Shown here: positions 8,355 to 17,040 of the stretch, in pieces | Position numbering within the stretch: the stretch's first letter is position 1 | How the letters are laid out: the number at the start of each line of letters is the position of its first letter | NCBI GenBank assembly: GCA_012960035.1 | Contig: DUBZ01000125.1 | Location: 2,507-63,329 of the forward strand | Direction: 5' to 3' | Origin: Myxococcales bacterium | Lineage (GTDB): Bacteria > Myxococcota_A > UBA9160 > UBA4427 | DNA: 60,823 nt | Made by a program: the position numbers and the translations under genes | Notes under the pieces: generated by a model | What the model was told of the DNA's origin: nothing | Databases searched by the model: none | What the model saw: the letters and a program-made list of their open reading frames with translations, nothing else

Positions 8355-9781
8355 TACCAACCCGGCGCGGTTCGCGGCCAGGGGTTGATGAGTTCGGCGA
8401 TGCGCGCGAGACGCAGCGGGACCTCGTCGCAATGTCGTCGCGCGGTGACTTGCAGGCCGACAGGAAGACCTGCCCGGGTCAAGCCTGCCGGGATCGAGAT
8501 GGCAGGGTTCCAGCACAGATTGGCGAGCATGGTGAATGGCACCGTGAGTGCCGGGTCGACAGGCTCGCCGTCAATTTTCACATCACGCGGCGATCGCGCG
8601 TCAAATGCTGGCACCGCGGTTGTCGGTGTAAGGAGTACGTCGATGTCTCGGAACAACTCGGCAACTTCGAGTTCCAGTCGATGACGCCGTCGCATGAAGC
8701 GCGCGTAAACGGGCACGGGCAAAGACTCGGTCGCTTCGAAGTTCCGGCGCACATGTCCCACCAGCTCACTTGCGCGATCGGGCCAGTCGTCGTTTTCAAG
8801 GTGCAGCCAAATGTCGATTGCGCCGGTTCCGAGCCAGGCCTTCACCGGCTCGGTGAGTTCAATAGGACGATCAACATGTTCGAGCTTTGCAGCTCCGATC
8901 AAGCCAACCGCAGCGGCTTCGGCGATCTCCAACACTTCAGCGTCGACCCGTGCGTAACCCAAGTCGGGAGACCAAGCGGCGCGTAAGCCGCTCGTGTCGA
9001 GTTCTTCGATGGCGCGTTCGTAAACGATGCCGGACGCCGGCAGCGAAGTACGATCGCGATCGTCGGGGCCAGACGTGATGTCGAGATGGCGCGCTGAGTC
9101 TGCGACCGTTCGTGTGAGTGCGCCCCACACGGCTGTCTGCGATGTCGAAGCTTCTTCGCGAGGAATTCGGCCGTAGCTGGGCTTCATGCCGAGTAGACCA
9201 GAGAACGCGGCCGGGATCCGTGTAGACCCGCCGCCGTCGCCCGCGGTTGCAAACGGGACCGCACCCGCCGCGACCGTTGCGCCCGACCCTCCGCTCGAAC
9301 CGCCGGGCGTGAGATCGGTGTTCCAAGGGTTGCGTGTCGTGCCCCAGGCCTTGGTGTGGGTGAAGTGCACGGTTCCAAATTCGCTGCACGAAGTCATCCC
9401 AACCGCGATGGCGCCCGCTCCGCGCAAGCGGGACACGTGGACGCTGTCGTGTTCTGCGGGCGCGTGGCCTTTGTGAATCAAAGAGCCGTAAGAGACAGGC
9501 ATGCCTGCGCAGCTGTCCATGTCTTTGACACCAAAGGGGACGCCAGCCAACGCGCCGACTTCTTCGCCCCGTGCGATGGCGTCATCGACTTTGGCGGCCT
9601 CGCCGCGAGCCAGTTCGGGGTCGACGTGGACGAATGCGTTTAGTTTTTCATCTGACGATTCGATTCGATCAAGCGCGCGGTCGACCATCTCCCTCGCGCT
9701 GACATTTTTGCGTTTGACTGCCGCGGCGATGCCGACGGCGGTTTCGAGTTCGGCGTCCTGCGCGCTGGAATCGTCGCTCAA
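8351..9781 (-). CDS. Amidase-signature hydrolase
   Basis: 476 residues. Amidase signature family: the Ser-cis-Ser-Lys triad is visible as K86 in GVPFGVKD, the GGSSGGS loop at 160-166 (cis-Ser near 162) and a nucleophile Ser near 186 in GDGGGSTRIP. It should hydrolyse a C-N amide bond; the substrate is not predictable. The chosen start is TTG 9781, which overlaps the preceding gene's TGA as TTGA and has GGAGGGG upstream. The frame is open 30 codons further but that part lies inside the upstream gene. The coupling to a fatty acid hydroxylase suggests a fatty amide or N-acyl lipid substrate, which is inference only. Confidence 0.85.
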   Translation of the reverse strand: MSDDSSAQDAELETAVGIAAAVKRKNVSAREMVDRALDRIESSDEKLNAFVHVDPELARGEAAKVDDAIARGEEVGALAGVPFGVKDMDSCAGMPVSYGSLIHKGHAPAEHDSVHVSRLRGAGAIAVGMTSCSEFGTVHFTHTKAWGTTRNPWNTDLTPGGSSGGSGATVAAGAVPFATAGDGGGSTRIPAAFSGLLGMKPSYGRIPREEASTSQTAVWGALTRTVADSARHLDITSGPDDRDRTSLPASGIVYERAIEELDTSGLRAAWSPDLGYARVDAEVLEIAEAAAVGLIGAAKLEHVDRPIELTEPVKAWLGTGAIDIWLHLENDDWPDRASELVGHVRRNFEATESLPVPVYARFMRRRHRLELEVAELFRDIDVLLTPTTAVPAFDARSPRDVKIDGEPVDPALTVPFTMLANLCWNPAISIPAGLTRAGLPVGLQVTARRHCDEVPLRLARIAELINPWPRTAPGWY

Positions 9782-10572
9782 TTTGTTGTCCCCTCCGCGC
9801 CTCGCGCCGAAAGCTTGCACATGGGTTCGCCGTTGATCACTCGCTCGTGCAGTTCTGGCCAGTCGGCCCATTCGGTGCCGAGTAGCCGGTCCATGAAGCT
9901 GCTGCCGAAACTATAGTGATTGTTGAAGCGAGCATGGTGAAGTGCGTGATAGACGGTCGGATGACTGATCCATGAATTCATGCGTTTGTGCGCTGCGGCG
10001 GGGAAAAAGTCCATATTGGCGTGTCCGATGATGTTGCCCGGGACCTGGTAGAGCGCGTGGTAGAGCAAAAAACCCGTCAGGCTCAGGGGCGTCATGAGGG
10101 TGAGGAGGAATGGCACGGCGGTTAGGCCCACGAGCCAACCCGTCGACTCCACCGTACTCATGGAATAACCGGTGAGCGGCGTCGTGACGCGAGAGTCGTG
10201 GTGGTAGCGGTGAAAGCGGTAGAAGGGAGGCAGATGCATCGCGCGGTGCAGTCCCCAGTAGTAGACCTCAAAGCCGAACCAACAAAACCCAAATGTGATC
10301 GCGATGGAGCTCGCACTCTCTTCGGCAAAGGGGACTGCTTGCAGTAAGGCGGCGAACGCGAACGCGCCCATCAAAAGGAAGCGCACATTGCCGATGAGTT
10401 CCCAACGCAGTTGCCCATCTGCCAGGGGAATGGCCCAGACCCGCCGGGTTTCGCCGAATTTACGTTCGAGCACAAAGCCAGCGGCAGCGAGGATAACCAT
10501 CAAGCCACCGAGCACTGCTCCGCAGGCGAGTACGAGCTGAAGGAACGAGAGCTGTTCGACCGTTTCCGTCAT
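9778..10572 (-). CDS. Fatty acid hydroxylase / sterol desaturase family membrane di-iron enzyme
   Basis: 264 residues with several transmembrane helices and the family's histidine clusters: HRAMH (109-113), HRYHH (121-125) and HALHH (209-213) followed by FNNHY. These bind two irons at the cytoplasmic face and use O2 to hydroxylate or desaturate a lipid. Start ATG 10572 has AAGAGGGG upstream; the longer open frame would run into the divergent lipase gene. It is first in a two-gene unit with the amidase, joined by a TTGA overlap. Substrate (fatty acid, sterol or hopanoid-like lipid) unknown. Confidence 0.8.
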   Translation of the reverse strand: MTETVEQLSFLQLVLACGAVLGGLMVILAAAGFVLERKFGETRRVWAIPLADGQLRWELIGNVRFLLMGAFAFAALLQAVPFAEESASSIAITFGFCWFGFEVYYWGLHRAMHLPPFYRFHRYHHDSRVTTPLTGYSMSTVESTGWLVGLTAVPFLLTLMTPLSLTGFLLYHALYQVPGNIIGHANMDFFPAAAHKRMNSWISHPTVYHALHHARFNNHYSFGSSFMDRLLGTEWADWPELHERVINGEPMCKLSARGAEGTTN

Positions 10573-10768
10573 GATGGGGGCCCCTCTTGCTGCGAGGTTC
10601 AAGTAAAGGTTTAAGGGTAGAAGTCCGACCCTGCGTTTCTGCGCAGCCAATCGTTGCGGCGTTGACAGGAAAACGACGCCTCGCGAACCTACGCACTCTA
10701 TGTTGTGTCGTGAAGCGATGGCACGCGTATTTCCCGCGCTCGTGCGCCAAGTCTCAATGAAGATCCCC

Positions 10769-11848
10769 ATGGCCAAAGCAAAACAAAAACTTCTTACGAT
10801 TCGTGCAGGTGAATCCGCGCGCCTCATGTTGCGCGAGCAAGGCTTCGTGCCCGACATGTTCTCGACCATGGTCGGTGCATCGGGTGGGCCCAAGTGGCTC
10901 GTGTTGAGTCAGCTCGACCGCGTGTTGGTCGAGGATTTCTTACGTCCTCGAACGGCACCTCTGGATCTGGTCGGCTCGTCGATCGGCTCCTTTCGTCACA
11001 TCGGTCTCGCGCAGTCGGACCCCGTCGCGGCGATCGAACGCTTTGAAGAGGCGTATATCGGACAGGTCTATGAAGCTCGCCCAACGGGCGCAGACGTGAG
11101 CCGAGAGAGCGAGCGTATCCTCGACATACTGCTGGGCGAGAAGGGCGCAAACGAAGTCGTGACACACGCCCAGTTTCGAAACCACATTATCGCCGCACGA
11201 TTGCGGGGGCTGTTGGCTCGGGGCGAGGCAGGGCTCGGTTTGGCGCTCGGCATTGCCGCGATCGGAAACCTTGCAACGCGGCGCGCGCTCGGCTGGATGT
11301 TTGACCGCGCGCACTTCGCATCTTCGGAACTCAAGGCGTCACCTGGCCCCGGCATTCGCTTCGGCGACTACACCACACATTCGATCGCGCTGACAGAAGA
11401 GAACCTAGTGGGCGCGGTTCTGGCGAGTGGCACGATTCCATTCGTTATGAAGGGCGTGCAATCGATATCGGGAGCGCCCAAAGGCCTCTACTTCGACGGA
11501 GGCCTACTCGACTATCACTTTGATTTTGAGTTTGAAACGCGTCCCGGGCTCATCCTGTACCCGCACTTCTTTTCTGATGTCACACCCGGTTGGCTCGATA
11601 AGAATCTCGCATGGCGTCGAGTCGGGGCGAAACAGCTGGATCGCGTCTTGTTGATTTCACCTTCGAAGGCGTTCATCGAAACACTGCCCGGAGCGCGCGT
11701 TCCCGACCGCAACGACTTCGAAAGCCAGAGCACTGAAGAACGGCAGCGAAATTGGAATGGTGTCGTCGATGCCTGTCGCGCACTTGCGGACGAATTACAC
11801 GGGTTGATCGCGACGGGATCTCTGGCTGACGCGATCGAACCCTTTTAG
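10769..11848 (+). CDS. Patatin-like phospholipase family protein
   Basis: 359 residues. The patatin fold shows an oxyanion-hole segment GASGGPK (36-42), the nucleophile elbow GSSIGS with Ser71, and the dyad Asp243 in YFDGGLLDY. It should be a Ser-Asp acyl hydrolase acting on membrane or storage lipids. No signal peptide is visible. I chose ATG 10769 because homologues start close to KLLTIRAG; ATG 10757 is an in-frame alternative and neither has a strong ribosome-binding site. Divergent from the fatty acid hydroxylase gene, with about 196 bp between them. Confidence 0.75.
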   Translation: MAKAKQKLLTIRAGESARLMLREQGFVPDMFSTMVGASGGPKWLVLSQLDRVLVEDFLRPRTAPLDLVGSSIGSFRHIGLAQSDPVAAIERFEEAYIGQVYEARPTGADVSRESERILDILLGEKGANEVVTHAQFRNHIIAARLRGLLARGEAGLGLALGIAAIGNLATRRALGWMFDRAHFASSELKASPGPGIRFGDYTTHSIALTEENLVGAVLASGTIPFVMKGVQSISGAPKGLYFDGGLLDYHFDFEFETRPGLILYPHFFSDVTPGWLDKNLAWRRVGAKQLDRVLLISPSKAFIETLPGARVPDRNDFESQSTEERQRNWNGVVDACRALADELHGLIATGSLADAIEPF

Positions 11849-11878
11849 GGAAGCGACTGGCTACCGCGTGCGACGATC

Positions 11879-11903
11879 GCGCGCATGTTGCGGCGCACTT
11901 TTT
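11879..11903 (+). terminator. Intrinsic terminator after patatin-like gene
   Basis: A 7-bp stem (GCGCGCA with TGC-G-GCGC, one bulged G) around a TGT loop is followed by ACTTTTT. It begins 30 bases after the lipase stop, in the space before the convergent VOC gene. Confidence 0.55.
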
Positions 11904-11915
11904 ACTGCGCACTTG

Positions 11916-12374
11916 TTACTGAAAGTGCCAAGCCCGCTCAGGCGCAGTTCCTTCGGCGTATTCGATTACCTGGACGTCGAACCAGATCGGTAGCAGGTAC
12001 TTCACGTAGAACGCCCGAGTCGTGACGTTCTGGATCACAAGGTCTTCGTAGTCTTTGATTTCTACGCGCGAGTCTTGCTCTTGCCATTTCCCGATCTTCT
12101 CGCGCAGTCCGTCGACGTCCTCCCGAGATTCCAGCAAGAAACCAAGATGGTCAAAGCCCGGTGACTGCAAGTGCTTCTTCTGCTCCGTAATCAGGATGAA
12201 CTGGCTGGTTTCGGGGTCACTTCGGAGGAGCAGTCCTGTTTGCCCCAAGATCGGCACGTCGATGGCTTCCATGTCGAAGACGTCGCCATAGAACGTGCGG
12301 ATCGGTTCGCGGAGTTTGTCGAGCTCGCCGATTGGCACCGTGAGTTCCATATGATTAAAGCGAAGCTTGGGCAT
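11916..12374 (-). CDS. VOC-superfamily (glyoxalase/dioxygenase fold) protein
   Basis: 152 residues. Two beta-alpha-beta-beta-beta halves are recognisable: LRFNHMELTVPIGELDKL at the start and PGFDHLGFLLESREDVDGL near 71-90, with typical metal-ligand histidines at FNH and FDH. Function within the superfamily cannot be assigned. ATG 12374 has GGAGG four to eight bases upstream. It lies downstream of, and on the same strand as, the octahaem cytochrome gene (73 bp gap) and may be its last cotranscribed gene. Confidence 0.7.
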   Translation of the reverse strand: MPKLRFNHMELTVPIGELDKLREPIRTFYGDVFDMEAIDVPILGQTGLLLRSDPETSQFILITEQKKHLQSPGFDHLGFLLESREDVDGLREKIGKWQEQDSRVEIKDYEDLVIQNVTTRAFYVKYLLPIWFDVQVIEYAEGTAPERAWHFQ

Positions 12375-12447
12375 GGGACCTCCGAAGTGATTCGAATCAA
12401 GAAGCTGGCATAGAACCAACCGGTGGGCGACGAAACGCGAGCGGCCG

Positions 12448-14661
12448 CTACTTCTCGCGCGCGAGGCTCATCATGAAAGACTGGAGATCTCGGTCGCCAG
12501 GGTGGAGTGCAAGTGCCTCGCTCAAGACGCTGCGTGCGCGGTTGCTTTCGCCTTGCTGGTGGAGTGCCGCGGCGAACACATATGCGTAGCGGGGGAGTTC
12601 GGGGCGCCCCTTACTGGCCCGCTCGAGTTCGGTGGTCGCTTCATGGACCCGGCTCAACCGAATCAAGGTGAGCCCCAACGCATGACGCACATCGGGCTGG
12701 TCGCCGCTCTTTGCGAGTGCCTGTCTCAATACCCGTTCGGCTTCTTCGTCCGCTCCCCGCACGCGATGCAGGTCAGCCAGATTGATGAACGCAGGAATGA
12801 AGCTCGAATTGCGTTCGAGGGCCCGGCGATATTCACTTTCGGCAAGATCTAGATCGTTTTCTGCCAACGCGAGTTCGGCGAGACGCATATAGGGTTCGGG
12901 TCGGGAACCGTCGCGCAATTGCGCGGCGCGATACTCCGCGAGTTGGTTGTCAAAGTTTTTGGCGATCGCACCTTTGAGTTGTTCGCGAGGTACCGACGCC
13001 AAGGCGCGCACCGCTTCCTGGCGCACCGAGCGCACCGGGTCGTTGAGCAGGTTAGCCGCCCACTCGAGACGCAACTCTTGGGGGAAGTTTCCAATCGCTT
13101 CGAGGGCGGAAGTTCGAACGAGGGCGCTCTCGTCATCGATCGCAAGCGGAAACGCGGGAAGACTATTTTGGCTCGCGAATCGAGGCAGAAGACCGATCGC
13201 GGTTGCCCGCACGATCGGGGGCGTGCTTGGCGTTGCGAGGAGGCCCACGAGCAGTCGTTCCGCATCGGCTGCGGTCCATTGGCCCGCATGGATGGCTTCG
13301 CCCCAGTGCCGCGTCGTGTGTCGACCGTTGGGGAACCAGGTCTTGAGCTTATGTGCAGCCCAGCTTGAGGTCATGCTGCTGTGACAACCGTTGCATGCGT
13401 TCGGCGTGCCCAGCGCTTCGGACAGATCGGGGCGCGGGATCCGTAGGCCGTGATCGCGTCGTTCGTCGACACCCATGTACGTGGTGTTCGGCATATGGCA
13501 TTCGACGCACTGGGCGCCGGTTGAACCCGCTTTGTGTTGATGATGTTTTGGCGAATCGTATGTCGCCTTGGTGTGGCATCGCGAGCAAAGATCGTTTCCG
13601 CTTGCCCGTAGCGTTGCAGTGTGTGGGTCGTGGCAATCGCTGCATGTCACGCCAGCGCCGTACATGGCGCTCTGAACGAACGAGCCGTAGACGTAGCTTT
13701 CTTCTTCTGGCCGCGGTTGACCGTCTGGGTGATAGATCGCCCCGTCGAGGGTCGAAACGCGATGCGTGTCCTGAATCGGCCTGCCGACTTCCGGCGCTTC
13801 GACAAGCGCGGAGCGTCTGGAATGGCAACGCGCGCACAACTCGACTTCGGTGTGTTCGGTGCGCGGTGGATTGCGCATGGGCATCGATGTCCTTGGATCG
13901 ATCAACCAACTTGCGAGTCCAACGGATGGGAAATCGATATTCAGGCCCGAGGCTTCGTTCGGCTGTTTGCCGCTTGCTGCTTGTGACGCTTGTTTTTGGT
14001 GAGCCGAGCCTGGGCCGTGGCACGCTTCACATGCGACATCGATTTCGGACCACTCGGTTTTAAAAGAATCCGAGCTTGCGTCGTAACCCTTGCGGAGATT
14101 CGTAGAGTGACATTCCGCGCACATGTGATTCCAGTTCTGACTTTGCTGCGTCCAGTGCAGCACATCGTCGAAGTGGATTGTTTCGCCGGGGTAGTTGGAA
14201 TACCAACGCTGTCCGCCCGCTTCCTTTGGGCGCGCGTCCCAAGACGAGCCGAGGACCTGGTACCGACCGCCGGGGAAGGCGATCAAATATTGCTGCAGCG
14301 GATCAATGCCGAACACGTATGTGATTTCGAAGTCCGCATCCTTTCCGTCCGGGCCTTCGGTTCGAGCGATGAATTTTGGCCCACGCCGAAAGAAGTGCGT
14401 CTTGATCCCGTTCTCTTGGTGATGCTTGTCGTCAAAGTTTCCGAGCACGGTGGCTTCGTTTGCCAGCTGCATGGCAAGGTCATGGTGGGAGCCCTGCCAC
14501 TGTTCGAACTGCTTCGGGTGACATGCGCGGCATGCCGTACTTCCGATGTGCGTCGGCGCAGCCATTGTGGTCGTTTCGCCAGCATGACCGCGTGGTGCGG
14601 GCGCGACTACCCAGGTGAGCGCGAAAAGAGTTGCCGCAATGATGACGTGGCGATCGCGCAT
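12448..14661 (-). CDS. Exported octahaem cytochrome c fused to HEAT and TPR repeats
   Basis: 737 residues from ATG 14661, chosen because a signal peptide (hydrophobic core IIAATLFALTWVVAP) starts there. Eight CxxCH haem c sites follow: CRACH at 44-48, then CAECH, CEACH, CARCH, CSDCH, CSRCH, CVECH and CNGCH, all within about the first 450 residues, with a cytochrome c554/c'-like spacing. Helical repeats follow (about 480-590, HEAT-like, for example NLLNDPVRSVRQEAVRAL), then TPR units (about 600-735, for example DLDLAESEYRRALERNSSFI). It should carry electrons in the periplasm while the repeats bind partners. Upstream on the same strand are a membrane protein (66 bp) and a PCu(A)C chaperone, a probable operon. 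Electron donor and acceptor unknown. Confidence 0.85.
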   Translation of the reverse strand: MRDRHVIIAATLFALTWVVAPAPRGHAGETTTMAAPTHIGSTACRACHPKQFEQWQGSHHDLAMQLANEATVLGNFDDKHHQENGIKTHFFRRGPKFIARTEGPDGKDADFEITYVFGIDPLQQYLIAFPGGRYQVLGSSWDARPKEAGGQRWYSNYPGETIHFDDVLHWTQQSQNWNHMCAECHSTNLRKGYDASSDSFKTEWSEIDVACEACHGPGSAHQKQASQAASGKQPNEASGLNIDFPSVGLASWLIDPRTSMPMRNPPRTEHTEVELCARCHSRRSALVEAPEVGRPIQDTHRVSTLDGAIYHPDGQPRPEEESYVYGSFVQSAMYGAGVTCSDCHDPHTATLRASGNDLCSRCHTKATYDSPKHHQHKAGSTGAQCVECHMPNTTYMGVDERRDHGLRIPRPDLSEALGTPNACNGCHSSMTSSWAAHKLKTWFPNGRHTTRHWGEAIHAGQWTAADAERLLVGLLATPSTPPIVRATAIGLLPRFASQNSLPAFPLAIDDESALVRTSALEAIGNFPQELRLEWAANLLNDPVRSVRQEAVRALASVPREQLKGAIAKNFDNQLAEYRAAQLRDGSRPEPYMRLAELALAENDLDLAESEYRRALERNSSFIPAFINLADLHRVRGADEEAERVLRQALAKSGDQPDVRHALGLTLIRLSRVHEATTELERASKGRPELPRYAYVFAAALHQQGESNRARSVLSEALALHPGDRDLQSFMMSLAREK

Positions 14662-14727
14662 GGCCCGGAGTCTATCGCATAAGTTTCGCCGCCCTGAAGA
14701 GCAATCGCGATTCACGATCCCGCGTGT

Positions 14728-16395
14728 CTAATGCGATGCCGGGATCTGAAGTTTATGCAGCACCTGATCGTCGAGGGTCATGAACTGCTTCCCCGTAAAG
14801 TAGGGCTCCCAAAGTCGGATCGCGATCTCGTTGATGCCGAGTTCGTCCTCGCATCGGGGATGGCTCCTCGATGAGCGCGCCTTGATGTGAATCAACGGCG
14901 CCGGAAACACGAATGGAAAGACGAATCGTGAATGATCGGCACTCTGTTCCATCCAGCGATTTTGATTCGCGATATAGCGACCCATGAAATCGTTGATGTT
15001 GTGCTTTTCGCGTTCGTTCGTAGCACCGGCGTTTTGTTTTCTCCGCTTTCGGAGTGCGGCGCTGAGTACCGCAGCGTCCAACTCTTCGGTTCGCGACATC
15101 AGCGCCTGGCTCAACGTTGAACCAAAGCCAAAGGTGTCACGTGCCGCGCCGGCTGGCCGGATGTAGTCGACCAGCATGTAGGGCGAAAAGTCTTCTGCAT
15201 CGATGGAACAGGTCGAGCCGTCTGTGCTCTGGGCCTCAATTTCGAGGACTGCATACCGCTTCGTGTTCCACCACGTGAAGTCATTCAGCTTAAAAGTGTT
15301 CATGAAGGCCATGATCACAACCACCGAGATCACCGCGTGCGACTTGGAATAAATGGCGTCGAGGCTCCTGTTGTCGCGCGCCCACCAGAGCCATAGGCCG
15401 AGGGCGATTTCGACGACCAACCACTTCCAGAAAAAAATCCCACTCAATGCCACGATGCCGAGATGCATCCCGAGTATGCAGGTCAGGAGGCCGACGGTCC
15501 CAACGCGGTGAACAAGAATGAAGATCATTCCGCATTCGATGATGACGGTGGCTGCGGAAACGAAGGGGCCAATCGTTGCGACGGCAGACGACCAATCGAC
15601 GACGGACTGCATTGTGCCGACCCATTGCCAGCCTTTCAGGTACGTCCCGACAAACAGGTTTTCGAGATGACTCCCCGTGATCCAGTCGATCGGTGATTCG
15701 CCGATTGTGAGCTTCGCGATACCTGCATTGCCGTAATAGCTCCCCACCAGGCACAGCGCCGCGAAGACGAGTATCGGTGTGGGGACGACCCACGGATTTC
15801 GAGACGCCGCGGTTTCCTGCTCGCGGGACAACACCTTGGTGACCGCACTTGACTGCACGGCCAAGTTGATGACGACCGCTGCGGTGATTATGCCAATCAA
15901 ACGCAGGGGAAGTTCGTCGCCAATCGGTGTGAAGGCTGCGACGGGATGCCTTAATTGTGCCCGACATACCGCGAGCTCAAAGAGAAACAACGGAAGCAGC
16001 GCGGGCGATCGCAGGATGGCGATCGTGGTTCCAATCAGGAGCCATCGATCAAGGGCATGCGTCTGTCCGAAGTAGTGATTGATCGGATAGCCCGCGTAAC
16101 TCCAACACAGCGAAACTGCGATGCCGAAGACAACCCACCGAAATCCGCCGATCGAATCGATGACGTCCCAGTCGAGGCGATTGCTTCTTCGCCAGAACAG
16201 GGGCACGGTGAAGAGCAGGACGAGAAGAACGAGCCACTGCACTGAACCGAGTAGCGCGAGGGTGAAGCTGGGTTCAAAGTAGATCGTGCGAGGTATCCAA
16301 CGTTCAAACGCAAACACCGCGTGTTCGATGCCAACACCCGCGACAAGCAATGTGGCGATCTGCAGCGGTGGGCCGAAGCGAGTGAGCCTATCCAT
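14728..16395 (-). CDS. Polytopic membrane protein, HTTM / vitamin-K-carboxylase-like
   Basis: 555 residues with about ten or more hydrophobic helices in the first 370 residues, then a soluble C-terminal tail of about 180 residues. The stretch GNAGIAKLTIGESPIDWITG and the later MHLGIVALSGIFFWKW resemble the HTTM region of bacterial gamma-carboxylase-like membrane proteins. I do not see enough to claim carboxylase activity. It lies between a PCu(A)C copper chaperone gene (45 bp upstream) and the octahaem cytochrome gene, so a role in periplasmic redox or metalloprotein assembly is possible. Confidence 0.5.
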   Translation of the reverse strand: MDRLTRFGPPLQIATLLVAGVGIEHAVFAFERWIPRTIYFEPSFTLALLGSVQWLVLLVLLFTVPLFWRRSNRLDWDVIDSIGGFRWVVFGIAVSLCWSYAGYPINHYFGQTHALDRWLLIGTTIAILRSPALLPLFLFELAVCRAQLRHPVAAFTPIGDELPLRLIGIITAAVVINLAVQSSAVTKVLSREQETAASRNPWVVPTPILVFAALCLVGSYYGNAGIAKLTIGESPIDWITGSHLENLFVGTYLKGWQWVGTMQSVVDWSSAVATIGPFVSAATVIIECGMIFILVHRVGTVGLLTCILGMHLGIVALSGIFFWKWLVVEIALGLWLWWARDNRSLDAIYSKSHAVISVVVIMAFMNTFKLNDFTWWNTKRYAVLEIEAQSTDGSTCSIDAEDFSPYMLVDYIRPAGAARDTFGFGSTLSQALMSRTEELDAAVLSAALRKRRKQNAGATNEREKHNINDFMGRYIANQNRWMEQSADHSRFVFPFVFPAPLIHIKARSSRSHPRCEDELGINEIAIRLWEPYFTGKQFMTLDDQVLHKLQIPASH

Positions 16396-16440
16396 CGCAG
16401 CTTGAAGTTCCGGGCGTTGGCAGTGAGCGACAGCTTTTCA

Positions 16441-16920
16441 TCAGTGGCTTCGCGGTCGAATCGGGACGACGATTTTGACAGTTCCAGTTTGCTCAAATAA
16501 AAGCTCAAGGTTGAACGTGGACCCTGCTTCCAGCTTGCCCGAAAGGCCCGTCAACATGATGTGCTTGCCGCCGGCTGTGAGGGTGAGCTCGCTACCCGGC
16601 GCGATTTCAAAACCGGCGGGGTGGTGGATCATCTTCATTCGTCCATCGCTTTCGATGGTTTCGTGAAGTTCGGCCGAAGTGGCGATGTCGGCGGTCACGC
16701 TTACGAGTCGGTCCGCGCTGCCGCCTTGGTTGATTGCTTTTAGATAGACGACCCCGACGGGTGCCCCGGCACTGGGGTGCGAATACACATCGACGACTTC
16801 GACTCTCGAGGGTTTAGCCACTGGCGGTTCGACGCTGCAAGCGAGCGCGAAACAAATCCCGCTGATCAGCGATATTAAGATCCTGTACGTCGTTGATTTA
16901 TGATGGAGGGCTCGACTCAA
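16441..16920 (-). CDS. PCu(A)C-type periplasmic copper chaperone
   Basis: 159 residues. A hydrophobic leader ends in FALAC (C28), so it is probably an exported lipoprotein, although the lipobox is not canonical. The copper site of the family, H(M)X10MX21HXM, is visible as ELH86, then M95/M97, and KHIML with H120 and M122. Family members deliver Cu(I) to cytochrome oxidase and other cuproproteins. The start is taken as TTG 16920, which gives a complete signal peptide; no ATG fits, and the ribosome-binding site is weak. First gene of the run leading to the membrane protein and octahaem cytochrome; divergent from the MFS gene. Confidence 0.75.
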   Translation of the reverse strand: MSRALHHKSTTYRILISLISGICFALACSVEPPVAKPSRVEVVDVYSHPSAGAPVGVVYLKAINQGGSADRLVSVTADIATSAELHETIESDGRMKMIHHPAGFEIAPGSELTLTAGGKHIMLTGLSGKLEAGSTFNLELLFEQTGTVKIVVPIRPRSH

Positions 16921-17040
16921 TTCGTTTCTCGTGTGTCGCGCAGAAGTGTTTGACGGTCGTGGTGGAAGACTCGCGATTATAACGCGCGGACAATCGATGC
17001 CGTCGCCCCGTTTTGCGTCGTGATCTTTGAATTTTTCAGA

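Noticed and set aside
16949..16982. TTGACG and TATAAC upstream of the MFS gene as a promoter
   Set aside because: Spacing between the two is 22 bp, outside the sigma70 range.
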